Positions 41,784 to 52,900 of a stretch of 64,000 bases of DNA are shown here, in pieces. Under the pieces are notes generated by a model that was not told where the DNA came from, searched no databases, and was given only the letters and a program-made list of their open reading frames with translations. The translations under genes and the position numbers were made by a program. Location of the stretch: assembly GCA_949775045.1 (NCBI GenBank), contig OX459110.1:13870452-13934451 (forward strand). Direction: 5' to 3'. Numbering within the stretch: the stretch's first letter is position 1; every line of letters begins with the position of its first letter. The stretch is from Metridium senile. Its lineage: Eukaryota > Cnidaria > Anthozoa > Actiniaria > Metridiidae.

Positions 41784-42223
41784 TCTTCTCGAAGAAGACT
41801 CGAAAAGCGAAGCTTCTCAATTTGGGCAAAATAATTTATTCTCCTATCAGGTAAGAAATGGTTTAACGATTGTTCTATACTTGAGGTTTCATTTCTAGCG
41901 AATAATGAGCCGAAATTGGCTTCGATTTTGCTTGTATTTTACACTCAGAATGAGCTAGCATACTTCCGCCTTGATGTTGTCTTTTCACTTCTAGAATACC
42001 GAAGAAAACCAACCAAGTCACCTAGTTAGAGGCGTTTAAAGTTAAAGCGAATAACGGGTAAGTTGTGACTGGCATCTTTTGGGGATTATTCTTTGATACA
42101 AGTATTAAAAGAACCAAATCAGACATGGCAAGTCAACTTTGTTTATCAATAAATTCTGGCTAAAATCTGTTTTTTTATGGACGATTTTACTAAAAATCAA
42201 TGCTTTTGTTCGAACAAATGTGG

Positions 42224-43393
42224 CCCGGGGGGGGGGGGGGGGGGTACTCCCATCCATGGTATATTTACTATACGGGGATGATCCGCTGAACAGGGTATGG
42301 TTTTTCGAGCTTTCTGTCATAAAACAGGGTATGTTTTTTTTAGTTTTCTGTCATGAACAGGGTCAATCTCGTCCCCATTCGCCGCTAGCTCTTACTGCGC
42401 ATGGCTTGACGAACTATCTTGGCTCTGGCTTACCCAACTGAATCCGGCCACATGATTGGTCCTTAGAGAAAACAAAGCGATTGACCGGAAGTTCAAAAAT
42501 AACGATCGATTCTCAACGAAACCGAAAATATATCAGAAAATTGCTAATACAAACCACCTGAATACGGGGTAAGGAAAGTTTATCATCAAGAACTGTTGTT
42601 GTAGCAAAATTTCTCAGAATTCTTCGCGTGAGCTCTGCTGTTTAGTTATTATTCTTGACCCGTAAATAACGACTGATTTTACTTCAGCTTGCAGCCACTG
42701 ACTCGCTATATTCTCATCAAAATCCTTTCTAATCCTTTATGCCTATATGAAAGCATTTTCTACCAGTGGATCGATCAAGATATTATATAATTAAATGTAT
42801 TTTGAACAGATAGCATTTTTGATTAAACATGAAATTATTTCCAGGTTAAAATTTGATTGCATTCTGTTATGAATAACGTCTGTGAAGACGAATATTCCCA
42901 CGGAAATTCTATTAATAGTCTAATTAACCTCCTATTGCAACGTAGCAACGCCAATCAGGTTGAAGGATTTTAATCAAACATGCGCAGTGCAAAAATGCCC
43001 AGATTCTGGGCATCCGGTTTGGAGTTTGCCAGAGCCAAGATAGTTCGTCGAGCCATGCGCAGTAAGAGCTAGCGGCGAATGGGGACGAGATTGGAACAGG
43101 GTATATATTTACCCCATTTCCCAATTTACTTATTTTTTTTGGTCATAATCAGGTATAGTAATTAGGTAATATGATGAGCAGCGCGGTCTTTCGTATTTCG
43201 GGAAATTCAGCACGTTTTCGCGGCATAAACATGGTCCTAAACTGTCATAAACAGGGTCCCATTTTTATCACTTGTCATAAACAGGGTATAAGAATTTGTT
43301 TTTTTCTGTCATAAACAGGGTAACCGTTTTAGGATCCCAGCGGAACACCCCTACCCAAATCGTAGTGGAGTACCCCCCCCCCCCCCCCCCGGG
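42224..43393. mobile_element. 1.2-kb element ending in poly-G / poly-C
   Basis: Begins CCC followed by about 20 G and TACTCC; ends GGAGTA followed by about 18 C and GGG. Inside each end are tandem CATAAACAGGGTA-type repeats, and a second 65-bp inverted pair (CGTCCCCATTCGCCGCTAGC near 42370 and its complement near 43075) is further in. No coding frame. Behaves as a non-autonomous DNA element. Confidence 0.82.
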
Positions 43394-43766
43394 AAATGTG
43401 GATTCGTTACAAGTCTTCAGTAATCAAACCCCAAGGTGAACCCCGGTCCTGCTACGACCCTGTATTGAAAGACCAGTATATATACAATAAGTTTTTGAAA
43501 AATACAACGTTTACTGCAGATCTAAAATCTCTATTGTTTTCGTAGGTGATTCGTAATTTTCTAGTTCCCTCTGAGATAAATAATAATAAACTTTATTAAA
43601 CACAGAATTCACAAAGTTTTCACTTATTTACATTGAAGCTGTGTAAAATTAATTACAATAAAATATAAATATATAATTAGGAAAAATAAATAATACTTAA
43701 ATTCACTATAAAATGCATATAAGATATAATTATTCTAAAAATATATTAAATATATATACTAAATCC

Positions 43767-43904
43767 CTTATTAGATATTTTCTTGGGTATTACGGGCTGA
43801 CATTTTACTCATTGCTTGTATTTTGCCTCGCCCGGAGGCTCGGCAAAATACGTACGCAACTCGTAAAATATCAGCCCGTAATACCCAAGAAAATATCTAA
43901 TAAG
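43767..43904. repeat. 138-bp near-perfect palindrome upstream of the HEPN-STAND gene
   Basis: CTTATTAGATATTTTCTTGG and continuing GTATTACGGGCTGA at the left are exactly complemented at the right; the central loop contains CCTCGCCCGGAGGC. It ends 93 nt before the start codon at 43997 and probably lies within a 5' UTR intron. Confidence 0.92.
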
Positions 43905-43996
43905 TGGTATGTATATCTGAATTACGAGAAAACATATTCAATAAATAGGATGGAAAACTTGAAGACATTTGTTAAAAGATCATTTTGTTTTTACAG

Positions 43997-46969
43997 ATGG
44001 CTGCAGCACAACAGTATTCACCGGAACAACTGAATTACTTCAGGATATGCAAAGTCACGACCGGAGAAATTGTTGACGGACTCAGGGTAGTCTTCAAACA
44101 GTTATGGGACACACGGTACAAGAGTACACACGGCGAGTGGGTAAACAATGCTAAAAATGGCAAAGATTTGTACAGCTTGGAATCGCCAAAAAGTCGAAAG
44201 CGAAATTCTAGAGAACTTGCTATTTTGAGAAATGGGAATACCAATGAATGGGATTGTACCTATCTTTTCTTTGCCATTCTTTACTCAGATAGTATTGGCA
44301 AGGGTCTCGATCCCGTTGTTAAGAAAGGCGTGGATGACTTACGTCAGTTCCGTAATAAAGCCTTTGCTCATGTGACGGATGGTAAGTTATCAGATTTAAA
44401 CTTTCAAAACTCTATCCAAACGGTTATAGCTGCTTTTAGCACCCTGAAACTAGACACTGCTGATATCGAGGCCATCAAAAACCAGATATCATTTCCTACA
44501 GAGGAACTTCGAGTCACTCAGGAACAGTTGGAAAAAGAGAAAATGCGTAACGAGGAACCACGATCGTTTTGTGCTTTGCCGCCCAAACCATCCCATGATG
44601 TTATCGATCGTTCAGGCGAAGTAACGAAGATCCTAGAAGAGATGAAAAGGTTGAGAAGCACTAAAACAAATGAAATAACTGTCGTTTATCTGTCTGGGAA
44701 TCCCGGCTGTGGCAAAAGTGAAATAGGAAGGCAGATAGGTGAGAAGGTTTTCGATGATGTTCCCGACAGCGCGACAGATCAAGTAAAGTTTGTCTTCGTT
44801 CTCAACGCATCCAGTACAGACACATTGATACAATCGTATCTTGAATATGCAGTTAGTTTAAACTGCAATGAGAACTCGATAACAAGTATTGGAACATCAA
44901 AAGATCTCTCTCAGGAAGACAAACTCATTCATCTTAAAAGTCTTGTGGCTCCTAAACTGCGAAAGTATTCTTCGTGGCTCTTAATCGTGGATAACGTGAC
45001 AGACGTTAAATCAGTCTTGAGATACTTGCCACGAGCGGGAGAGAAGACTGATGGCAATGGTCAGCTACTTGTTACTACACAAGACAGTCGATCCATTGGT
45101 TCAAATGACTCCTACTCTTACCATTTATCCCTTAGCCATGGCATGAACCAAGATGAAGCGATTAAAACACTTTCTGAAATATCTGGCATTGTTTCTGATG
45201 AAGAATGCACTTTAAGAGTTGCAAAGGTTCTAGATTTCCAACCACTAGCACTAGCATGTGCAGCAACTTACATGAAACGTGTAAGTTATACCAAAACGTC
45301 AATGTCATGGGAAGAATACTTGCAGAAGCTTCAACAAGGCAAGCGAGAAGCGACTGAAAGGGAATATAAAAACATTAGTGTAACGTATTCTCAACCGATG
45401 ACTGCAGCAATCAAGTTGGCCTTAGAGAAAGAAATGGCTGAAGACGTGGTTATGATGCATGCTTTTCAATTCATGTCTGCCATTGCTCCTGAGCGGATAC
45501 CTCTTGAATATGTCGTCCAATATGTAACACGGTGCTTACCAGATCAAGACGAAGATCTCGTGGCCAGCACTATCTTTTCATCTTCACTTATTCTTTCTTC
45601 CGAAGACCAGCCAAAACAGATTGGTGTTCATCAAGTTTTGCATAGTTGTCTACAATATATTGTTCTACACAAGAGCAAAGAAGAAGAATTCTATTTCTTG
45701 ATGAAAGTAATTCATGCTTTTTCAGCACTTTTAAACGAGTTTGATGAGGACAACGTCAACCACATTATTGCAACACAATCTGTGGTAGCGCACTTCATGC
45801 ACCTCTCTAAGAAGCTAAATTTGTATACATCAAATCCTTTGTCAACCACAATACTGCAAAATAATTTTCAAAAAGAATACATAGATTCAATGAGTTCCAT
45901 AACTATAGCGGGAATCATCTGCCAAACCCACGCTAAGCACGTAGCCGCAAATACCTTGTATAGAATAGTACTTATTGTTGAAGAAACTTTTAACGATGAA
46001 AATGATCCAACTTTGGTTACTACATTGACTAATCTAGGGAATAACCTCGGTGGCCTGGGCAAGCATGAAGAAGCGCAGAAATGTTTGGAGCGAGCATTAG
46101 CTATTTTAGAGATGGCATATGATGAAAATCATCCAAAATTGGCTCCTATATTGAGTTATCTAGGGAATAACCTTCGTGATCTTGGCGAGCATGAAAAAGC
46201 GCAGAAATATTTGGAGCGAGCATTAGCTATTCAAGAGATGGCGTATGATGAAAATCATCCAATATTGGCTACTATATTAAGTAGTCTAGGGTGTAACCTC
46301 TTTGAACTGGGCGAGCATAAAGAAGCGCAGGAATGTTTTGAGCGAGCATTAGCTATTTACGAGATGGCGTATGATGAAAATCATCCAGCATTGGCCTCTA
46401 TATTGAATAATCTAGGAACTAACCTTTGTGATCTGGGCAAGCATGAAAAAGCCCAGAAATGCTTTAAGCGAGCATTAGCTATTAAAGAGTTGGCGTATGA
46501 TGAAAATCATCCAACATTTGCTTGTACATTGAGTAATCAAGGGAAAAACCTCGTTGACCTGGGCAAGCATGTAGAAGCACAGACATGTTTGGAGCGAGCA
46601 TTAGCTATTGTAGAGATGGCGTATGATGAAAATCATCCAAAATTGGCTACTTCATTGAATAATCTAGCAATGAGTCTTTATGATCTTGGCAAGTATGAAG
46701 AAGCGCAGAAATATTTGGAGCGAGCATTAGCTATCTTAGAGATAGCGTTTGATGAAAATCATCCAAACTTGGTTACTTCATTGAAAAATCTAGGAACTTG
46801 CCTCGATGAACTGGGCAAGCATGAAGAAGCGCAAAAAAAATTTGAGCGAGCATTAGCTATTGAACAGATAAAAAGAGGAGATGGAAAGAGGAAATCGTCT
46901 TCTAAAGAGATGCATGCGTTTGATCAAAAAGTTAAAAAGAAACGCATAGGAAATGTGGAATTCAAATAA
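43997..46969 (+). CDS. HEPN-NB-ARC(STAND)-TPR protein, intronless CDS
   Basis: 990 aa. The start is the ATG directly after a strong acceptor (polypyrimidine-CAG at 43996), so a 5' UTR intron is likely; an in-frame ATG at 43985 lies inside that intron end. Residues about 10-150 resemble the DZIP3/hRUL138-type HEPN domain and carry the HEPN signature R119-N120-x4-H125 (RNKAFAH). The NB-ARC/STAND ATPase follows with Walker A GNPGCGKS (234-241), Walker B WLLIVDN (327-333) and a sensor-like QLLVTTQD (356-363). Residues 666-959 are seven 42-residue TPRs of the kinesin-light-chain/TPR_12 type. A Lys-rich tail (KVKKKR) could be a nuclear signal. Such proteins are expanded in cnidarians and are regarded as innate-immune-type NLR-like sensors; ligand, RNase activity and partners are not shown here. 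It lies on the opposite strand between two prosaposin paralogues. Confidence 0.92.
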   Translation: MAAAQQYSPEQLNYFRICKVTTGEIVDGLRVVFKQLWDTRYKSTHGEWVNNAKNGKDLYSLESPKSRKRNSRELAILRNGNTNEWDCTYLFFAILYSDSIGKGLDPVVKKGVDDLRQFRNKAFAHVTDGKLSDLNFQNSIQTVIAAFSTLKLDTADIEAIKNQISFPTEELRVTQEQLEKEKMRNEEPRSFCALPPKPSHDVIDRSGEVTKILEEMKRLRSTKTNEITVVYLSGNPGCGKSEIGRQIGEKVFDDVPDSATDQVKFVFVLNASSTDTLIQSYLEYAVSLNCNENSITSIGTSKDLSQEDKLIHLKSLVAPKLRKYSSWLLIVDNVTDVKSVLRYLPRAGEKTDGNGQLLVTTQDSRSIGSNDSYSYHLSLSHGMNQDEAIKTLSEISGIVSDEECTLRVAKVLDFQPLALACAATYMKRVSYTKTSMSWEEYLQKLQQGKREATEREYKNISVTYSQPMTAAIKLALEKEMAEDVVMMHAFQFMSAIAPERIPLEYVVQYVTRCLPDQDEDLVASTIFSSSLILSSEDQPKQIGVHQVLHSCLQYIVLHKSKEEEFYFLMKVIHAFSALLNEFDEDNVNHIIATQSVVAHFMHLSKKLNLYTSNPLSTTILQNNFQKEYIDSMSSITIAGIICQTHAKHVAANTLYRIVLIVEETFNDENDPTLVTTLTNLGNNLGGLGKHEEAQKCLERALAILEMAYDENHPKLAPILSYLGNNLRDLGEHEKAQKYLERALAIQEMAYDENHPILATILSSLGCNLFELGEHKEAQECFERALAIYEMAYDENHPALASILNNLGTNLCDLGKHEKAQKCFKRALAIKELAYDENHPTFACTLSNQGKNLVDLGKHVEAQTCLERALAIVEMAYDENHPKLATSLNNLAMSLYDLGKYEEAQKYLERALAILEIAFDENHPNLVTSLKNLGTCLDELGKHEEAQKKFERALAIEQIKRGDGKRKSSSKEMHAFDQKVKKKRIGNVEFK
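45992..46870 (+). repeat. Seven 126-bp coding repeats (TPR units)
   Basis: Tandem in-frame units with a near-invariant core (TATGATGAAAATCATCCA and GAGCGAGCATTAGCTATT). Variation is concentrated at LA..L..LG positions and in the NL-x-DLGKH turn. Confidence 0.93.
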
Positions 46970-48277
46970 CTAAATAACATTGTAAAAATGTGCGAAATTT
47001 AAAGACATTCCTTAAGGTTTTATAGGGCGTTCTCGAAAAGCAAAGGTTACTTTCCTCTGGATTTCCATTCTTTTATATATGAAGCTTGGTTTTATATCAA
47101 TGACATTCGGTCTTTTGAACATTTTACCTTAAGGGCCTGTTTACAAGCAAGGAGCGTTACCCTAGTACCTTGCGAAGCTGTACGGTCAGGCTGCATGGTT
47201 AGCAAGTTGAACAAACAAGATGGCAAATCGTAGTGAAAGGGGAGGTTCTTCGTGTACCACACACAGTCTACGTAATTCAATAGCCACAACACAAGACTCC
47301 AAGTTATACACTAGGAAGAAGATAACAAAGACTATACAATAGGTTTCTATTGAAATACGTACGCTGTTTCCTCTAGATCTATTGTGTGAAGTATACCAAG
47401 AAGGATCCCAGTAATTATGCACTTTGACATTTATGTTATCTGATACTATTGCGCTTCAGGAACATGTCATTTACTGGTTTATGATGATGGCCAAGTTATT
47501 CGCGGAACAAGAAGTTTAACAAAAGATAAATAGTTGGTTATTCCGATCCTATCCACGAGTATTCTCGTATATAAAACTGACGCGGGATAACCATACCACT
47601 AGGCTAACCCGGGTGTATTGAAAAAAAAAACATATAAAAACATTAACTAAGGTAGCCGTAGTAGTATGGATAACCCCTCTCCTTGTAAAGAGGCCGTAAA
47701 TCTTGGGCCTTGTTGCGTATTTAGTATGGGATAGAAAAGGATTGACGAAATTGCTTAATCGGAATCTAGTATAAGAGCAGTTCCAGCATTAGAGTATACA
47801 GTGCCACTAAAGCGTGGTTCTTGTCTCACCATATCAATTCCTTTTGCTTTAGAATATCAAGTCATAATTGACAAGAGCATTTCTATAATATTACTTAGTT
47901 TTAATACCTAATAGCTACCTAAAATTTGTAGTGCAGAAGAGAGGGAAACAGCTAGGAAGAAGTGATTCGTTTAGGCATTGCAATTCAATTACGACAACAT
48001 CGACCGTTAGTAATAGAAGCCCAAGGACAGTCACTTCATTGCATGTTTCATTTCATATTTCGTGGTTGGTTTTGGCTCTCAATGTACTGCCATTTATCTA
48101 CTATAAAGTTAACAAATAAGACTAATGAATCTAGAGAGCGATTGTTTTGCTCAGCACGTACAGACTATTGATTATGGTTATTTTTGGTGTCTATTATACA
48201 GTCAAAAACTATATAGGGTTTGGCGCTTTAAACATACGTTTTTCTAGTTTGTAGTCTTTATTTTGTCACAGCTTCGT
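46970..48277. other. Intergenic region, no gene supported
   Basis: At about 47535-47620 the minus strand has GTTAGCCTAGTGGTATGGTT and, about 50 nt on, GGATCGGAATAACC, a weak tRNA A-box/B-box-like pair without a cloverleaf acceptor stem; possibly a decayed SINE. Otherwise no supported feature. Confidence 0.35.
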
Positions 48278-49316
48278 TTAAGGTTACTGTGAACCTTCGC
48301 GGGTACCTTTCGTTAAAAATTTATTTTCGCGTCGCGTTAAATAATATTTTATGACATTATACATCATTTTAAAGCTTAATAAACAAAGAATACGTCTATG
48401 CAGTTTTTTCTGTAAAACATTAATTTGTAGTGCGTGAGAAAGACTCTAAGTGAAATCGGGTGTCTTTGTTTAAAAGGATAACCTGGAAAAACTATGTCTT
48501 TTGCTGAATTTTAATGCATAATGTTTGTCAGCATATATTGATCTCTGAGACCGTGTGAGCGTTTCTCAATATTTTACTTAGTTTAGAAGATATTTAGAGC
48601 TAAGTAACGAAACGTAAATATTCAATGTTTAGTTAATATTCGACTTCATAAATAAAAAAACACGCTATCAATCGATAAACGCTCACACGGTTTTAATTTT
48701 GATGAGTTGAGTAGTGTTTGCGCTAATTTAGAAGATTTTCGGACCGTAATTTTTTGCAGGTTATTCTTTTAAAGTTGACTAGTATGCGCAAAATTAAAAG
48801 CTAGAAATCGGGCTTTGAAAGTTTTGTAAACATTGACACCCACTTCATCTATCTGTCAGCGAGGTCACTTAAAGGTCACAAATCAAACAATAGAGATCGT
48901 GGTTTCCTGTTTTGTTTTGGTAATACTCTGCGGGACGTTTTTATAAATCAGATAACAAACGCTCATAAAATGCTTTTTAGAGCACAAAGCGGTAAACATG
49001 CCGAACAAAAATAAGATTAAATCAAATAGTAAAGCAAGTAAATCGAGAAAAATCTAAAATTATGAAGAAATTTAGAAAAGTAACGCAACATGATATTTCA
49101 TAAACGAACCAAGCAATAATAGGATTATAGGATTATAATGTCACTTTTCAAGTAAATTTGTTTTCCATAAAAACGAATTTATTTTAATATCTCTGGAAGT
49201 ATGTAACATTATATTTTTTTTGTTTCAATAATCAAAAGTTTATGTTATAAATGTTATAGTCCTTAAATCAAAAAAATCAGCCAAATTTTTGGCTTAAAGG
49301 TTCACAGTAACCTTAA
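48278..49316. repeat. 1.04-kb element with 20-bp terminal inverted repeats
   Basis: TTAAGGTTACTGTGAACCTT at the left and AAGGTTCACAGTAACCTTAA at the right are exact complements. An inner pair (CCGTGTGAGCGTTT near 48551 and AAACGCTCACACGG near 48677) forms a separate hairpin. No coding capacity. Confidence 0.8.
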
Positions 49317-49966
49317 GTGGCATGGGGCTAGGTACGCTACATTAACTATTAGTGAAAATGGGTTGTTAGATCAAAATAGGTATGAAAATAAAAAACCAAG
49401 ACAGTCTAGCTGTGGCGATATTTAGTTTAAGTTTATAGAATCAAGAATTAAGTCTGAAAATAATTCCACTGATTCAAGTAACTGTGGTTTTTGTTGTATA
49501 TACTACATAGTGCAACGAGAATAATAGACATCTTTTGAATAGAAATATTTTCAGCATCTATTTGTTCAAGTGTTCTGGTTTTTTTTATAATGAATGGAGA
49601 TTAAACAAAGTTTGTTTTACTAAAACAAACTTTTTCATGTAAGTTATGAAAATATTAAAAAAAAAATATATTATTTACTGCGGTTTTCGACTTTGTGCAA
49701 ACTCCAACTTTTCAACGGTTTTTTGTGAAATACGTCATGTTTTAGCTGGCGTCAATTAGTTGGTAACTTTTAAATGCTTCATCTAAAATGACTTATTTTA
49801 GAACTAGCTGTTGGAATGTCTGAGTTCGCAGCAGGTCATATATAATGAAATAGAATAGATACACAAAAATTATGTCTAAAAAAAGTACAAAAACTCAAGT
49901 GAAATAGAAAAATTATTCTTCATGAAAGAGTAACAGCTTGCAGCAGTGACTATTTGGTTGCTGTGG

Positions 49967-52900
49967 TTACCAGGCATGTTTCTTGCAAAATAAGGTGGCC
50001 TACAATAAAACAAGCACATTACTCATAATGGAATTAGCACAAATATAATAAACCAATGTATAGGTAGACGTACAGTGACGTATTTTGTTATTGTTTTAGT
50101 AAAGTAAAGTAACCTTATCTAGCGTCGGTAGCTTGTGACAGTCATTGATCATAGTTAGTAGAGGGAAATGGTTAGGAAGTCTTTTGTTGTAGGTTTTTGT
50201 ACGTTTTTTTTCAAGCGTGACCGTGCCCAACCTTTTGTTTTGCAATTGTTTTAGCAATATTGGATACGCCTGAGTGAACAGACCAAATTATTTTGGCTGT
50301 TGCTTCAAAATGCTCAAAGAACAAATATTACAATATTCCTTACAAGAATCTGATAGAAAAAGTTTATGTTGACTCATTGCAATTCTGATTGGCCATAAAG
50401 AAAAAGTTGTGCATGGTCGAGACCAGTTCAACTTCGAAATGCAAGCAAAGAAGTACAACTGAAAGTTTCCTAACCAGTCCCCTCTATCAACTATTGCATT
50501 GACTGAGAAACTTGTTTTCCCAACCATCCATTGCTATTTATATTAGAGCAAAGAAGAGTGAAAACTATTGATTAACTTACGTTACACTTGACAGCGTTAG
50601 AACGACTTGCGCACCAGTATGAAGCACCAAGAACACACTGATCCTTCACAGCAATAATATTATGTAGATTGACCTTGGAGCTACAAAGATCCATGTCCTG
50701 AGAGAAAAAAACATTATTGCATGCTGGTGGGATTGTAATTTGAATCATCAGGACTGGATTACCATAATTAGTTTGATTATTGTAAAGCTTTGAAACGTTG
50801 TGTAATTAATGCTATATATATAAAAAAATATTATTATGTTATGTATAGGCATAATTTGGTCTGATATGAAAACAACAATACGGTAAATATACCACTGAAC
50901 TGAGAAATAATATGGCCACTGACTCAATATTGATATCATGATAATGATGATGATGATAATAATGATATTATTAATAATGAAAGTTATGGTCCCTTACCAT
51001 TTGACAATTTGACTTTTGAGAGGGGGGGGGGGGTGGATTTGGTCTGTGTAGGAAATTTTTTTAGCCCACTGGCATGCTCATGGAATTTATTTTATAGAAA
51101 AACAAAGATTTCACAGTGGCGATTTTGGCTTGCAGGAAATTTATTTTTTTAAATCACCCACCCCCGCCCTCAAAAGTTAAATGGTCGGCCCCTAAGTTAA
51201 ATCAAACACTGAGTGATGATATTACTACAATAATGATAATGACAATAAAAACACGGTAATGATAATGACGATGATATACATCATTAGAGCGTATTCGTAT
51301 AACCCACTTTTTAATAAAATGCAAATGAGAATATCTGTGAAATAACATGTTAATGAGGTGTACTTGTAGCTATTTGCTTTCATTTTTTTTTCTTTGAGCC
51401 ACAAGACACTGTGGAAAACATCGATAAAAATGGTTTCGAGTACATCTATAAAGTTAACGCTTTCGTTGTCAATTATGTTTTATTTTGATTATTTGAAGCC
51501 GAGAGCACAACTCACTGAAGCATTTTATAACACGTACACCTAATTAGCATGCTATTTTACACACAATTTTATTTTCATTTTAGAAGTGGGTTATACGAAT
51601 ATGCTCTAATGTAACAATATGACTATTAAGATAATGATAACAATTAATAATAAACAATTACTATTAAAATAATAAGTATTATTATAATGAAGCTATACAC
51701 CTATTTCAAAAAACATTGAATACTGAATAGTGCGTTCCAAGACCAAAGGGCATTGTGGGTCTCATTAAATTGAAATAAAAAAAATAAATACACTGCGATA
51801 ATTACTCCCCATAACTAGCTCATATATAGTTTTGAATGGAATGCATTAAGAATAAAATAACTAGAACTATTATTTGTTTTACTTTAAACAATATTACATG
51901 ACCCAAAATGGATTTGGGTCTTGGAATGCACTATTTAGTATCATGCAGTATTTAGTATTCTACGTTATTTGTAATAGCTGTATAATAGAGTGAAAACACT
52001 AGAACCATGAAACAAAATCAAATTGTTAGTGTTTAGAGTGCATTCAATAATAGAGTACAAACACTAAAAGTGTGCAACATAAATACCACTAAATACTGCT
52101 AAATTATGCAAATTCTTTTGTTCTCTATTGTTTAATCAACACTATTTAGTGGTAAATAGTACAAAGTATTGCACACTTTTAGTGTTTGTACTCTAGTGTA
52201 AAACATTAGTAATACTATTTTGTACTATTTTATGCTAATTCTATTGTTCAACTAGCACTATTTTGCACAATTTTAGTAATTATAGTGTTTCATGCTTTTA
52301 CTGAATGCACTCTTAGCTAATAGTTCTTATTTAGTGACTATTAGTTACTATAAAAGACAAGTAAAAATGTAATGAGGTATTGTTACCTTTTGTATTTGAT
52401 GTTTCTGGTTGAGTGATACTGACATTTGTTTAAATAATAGAGGGTAATCGGACTCTATTGTTATGGTAGAGGGATATATTTTGTGTGTTTGTAGGTGATT
52501 TGTGATATGAGCTCATATGTGGTCTAATACACGAATAGATCGATATAGTGTAATGGTAAACCCAGTTTAACATAACTCATCAGGGGCTAAGATGTTAAAC
52601 TGTTGTCATTATGGTAGATGACAAACGTGTTTCATACTCCAAGGCCTTAGAGCTTAACCCTACACGCGGTTACCATTTTTAGTAACTATTTTGTTTTTAT
52701 TTCATGGTTCTAGTGTTTTCGCTCTATTGTTCTGGCTTCTATAATTGCAATTTCTTTAATTGCCTACCGATTCTGTGACGATCATGATCATTATACACAC
52801 TTTGATCATAACGTTGACATGAATCAACTTAGTAACTTACAGAGCACAGTTGCTTGGCATCACTATTAGCAATAGTGTTCAACACCATTGATCCATACAA

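Larger units (their letters stand above)
51984..52729. repeat. MITE, family G, copy 2, carrying nested insertions
   Basis: Outer ends AGAGTGAAAACACTAGAACC and GGTTCTAGTGTTTTCGCTCT. Relative to 5106-5334, it contains an insert at 52036-52313 and a second block of about 250 bp (roughly 52430-52675). Confidence 0.83.

Noticed and set aside
47535..47620. Possible tRNA gene on the minus strand
   Set aside because: A-box-like and weak B-box-like words are present but there is no acceptor stem or anticodon arm; at most a decayed SINE.
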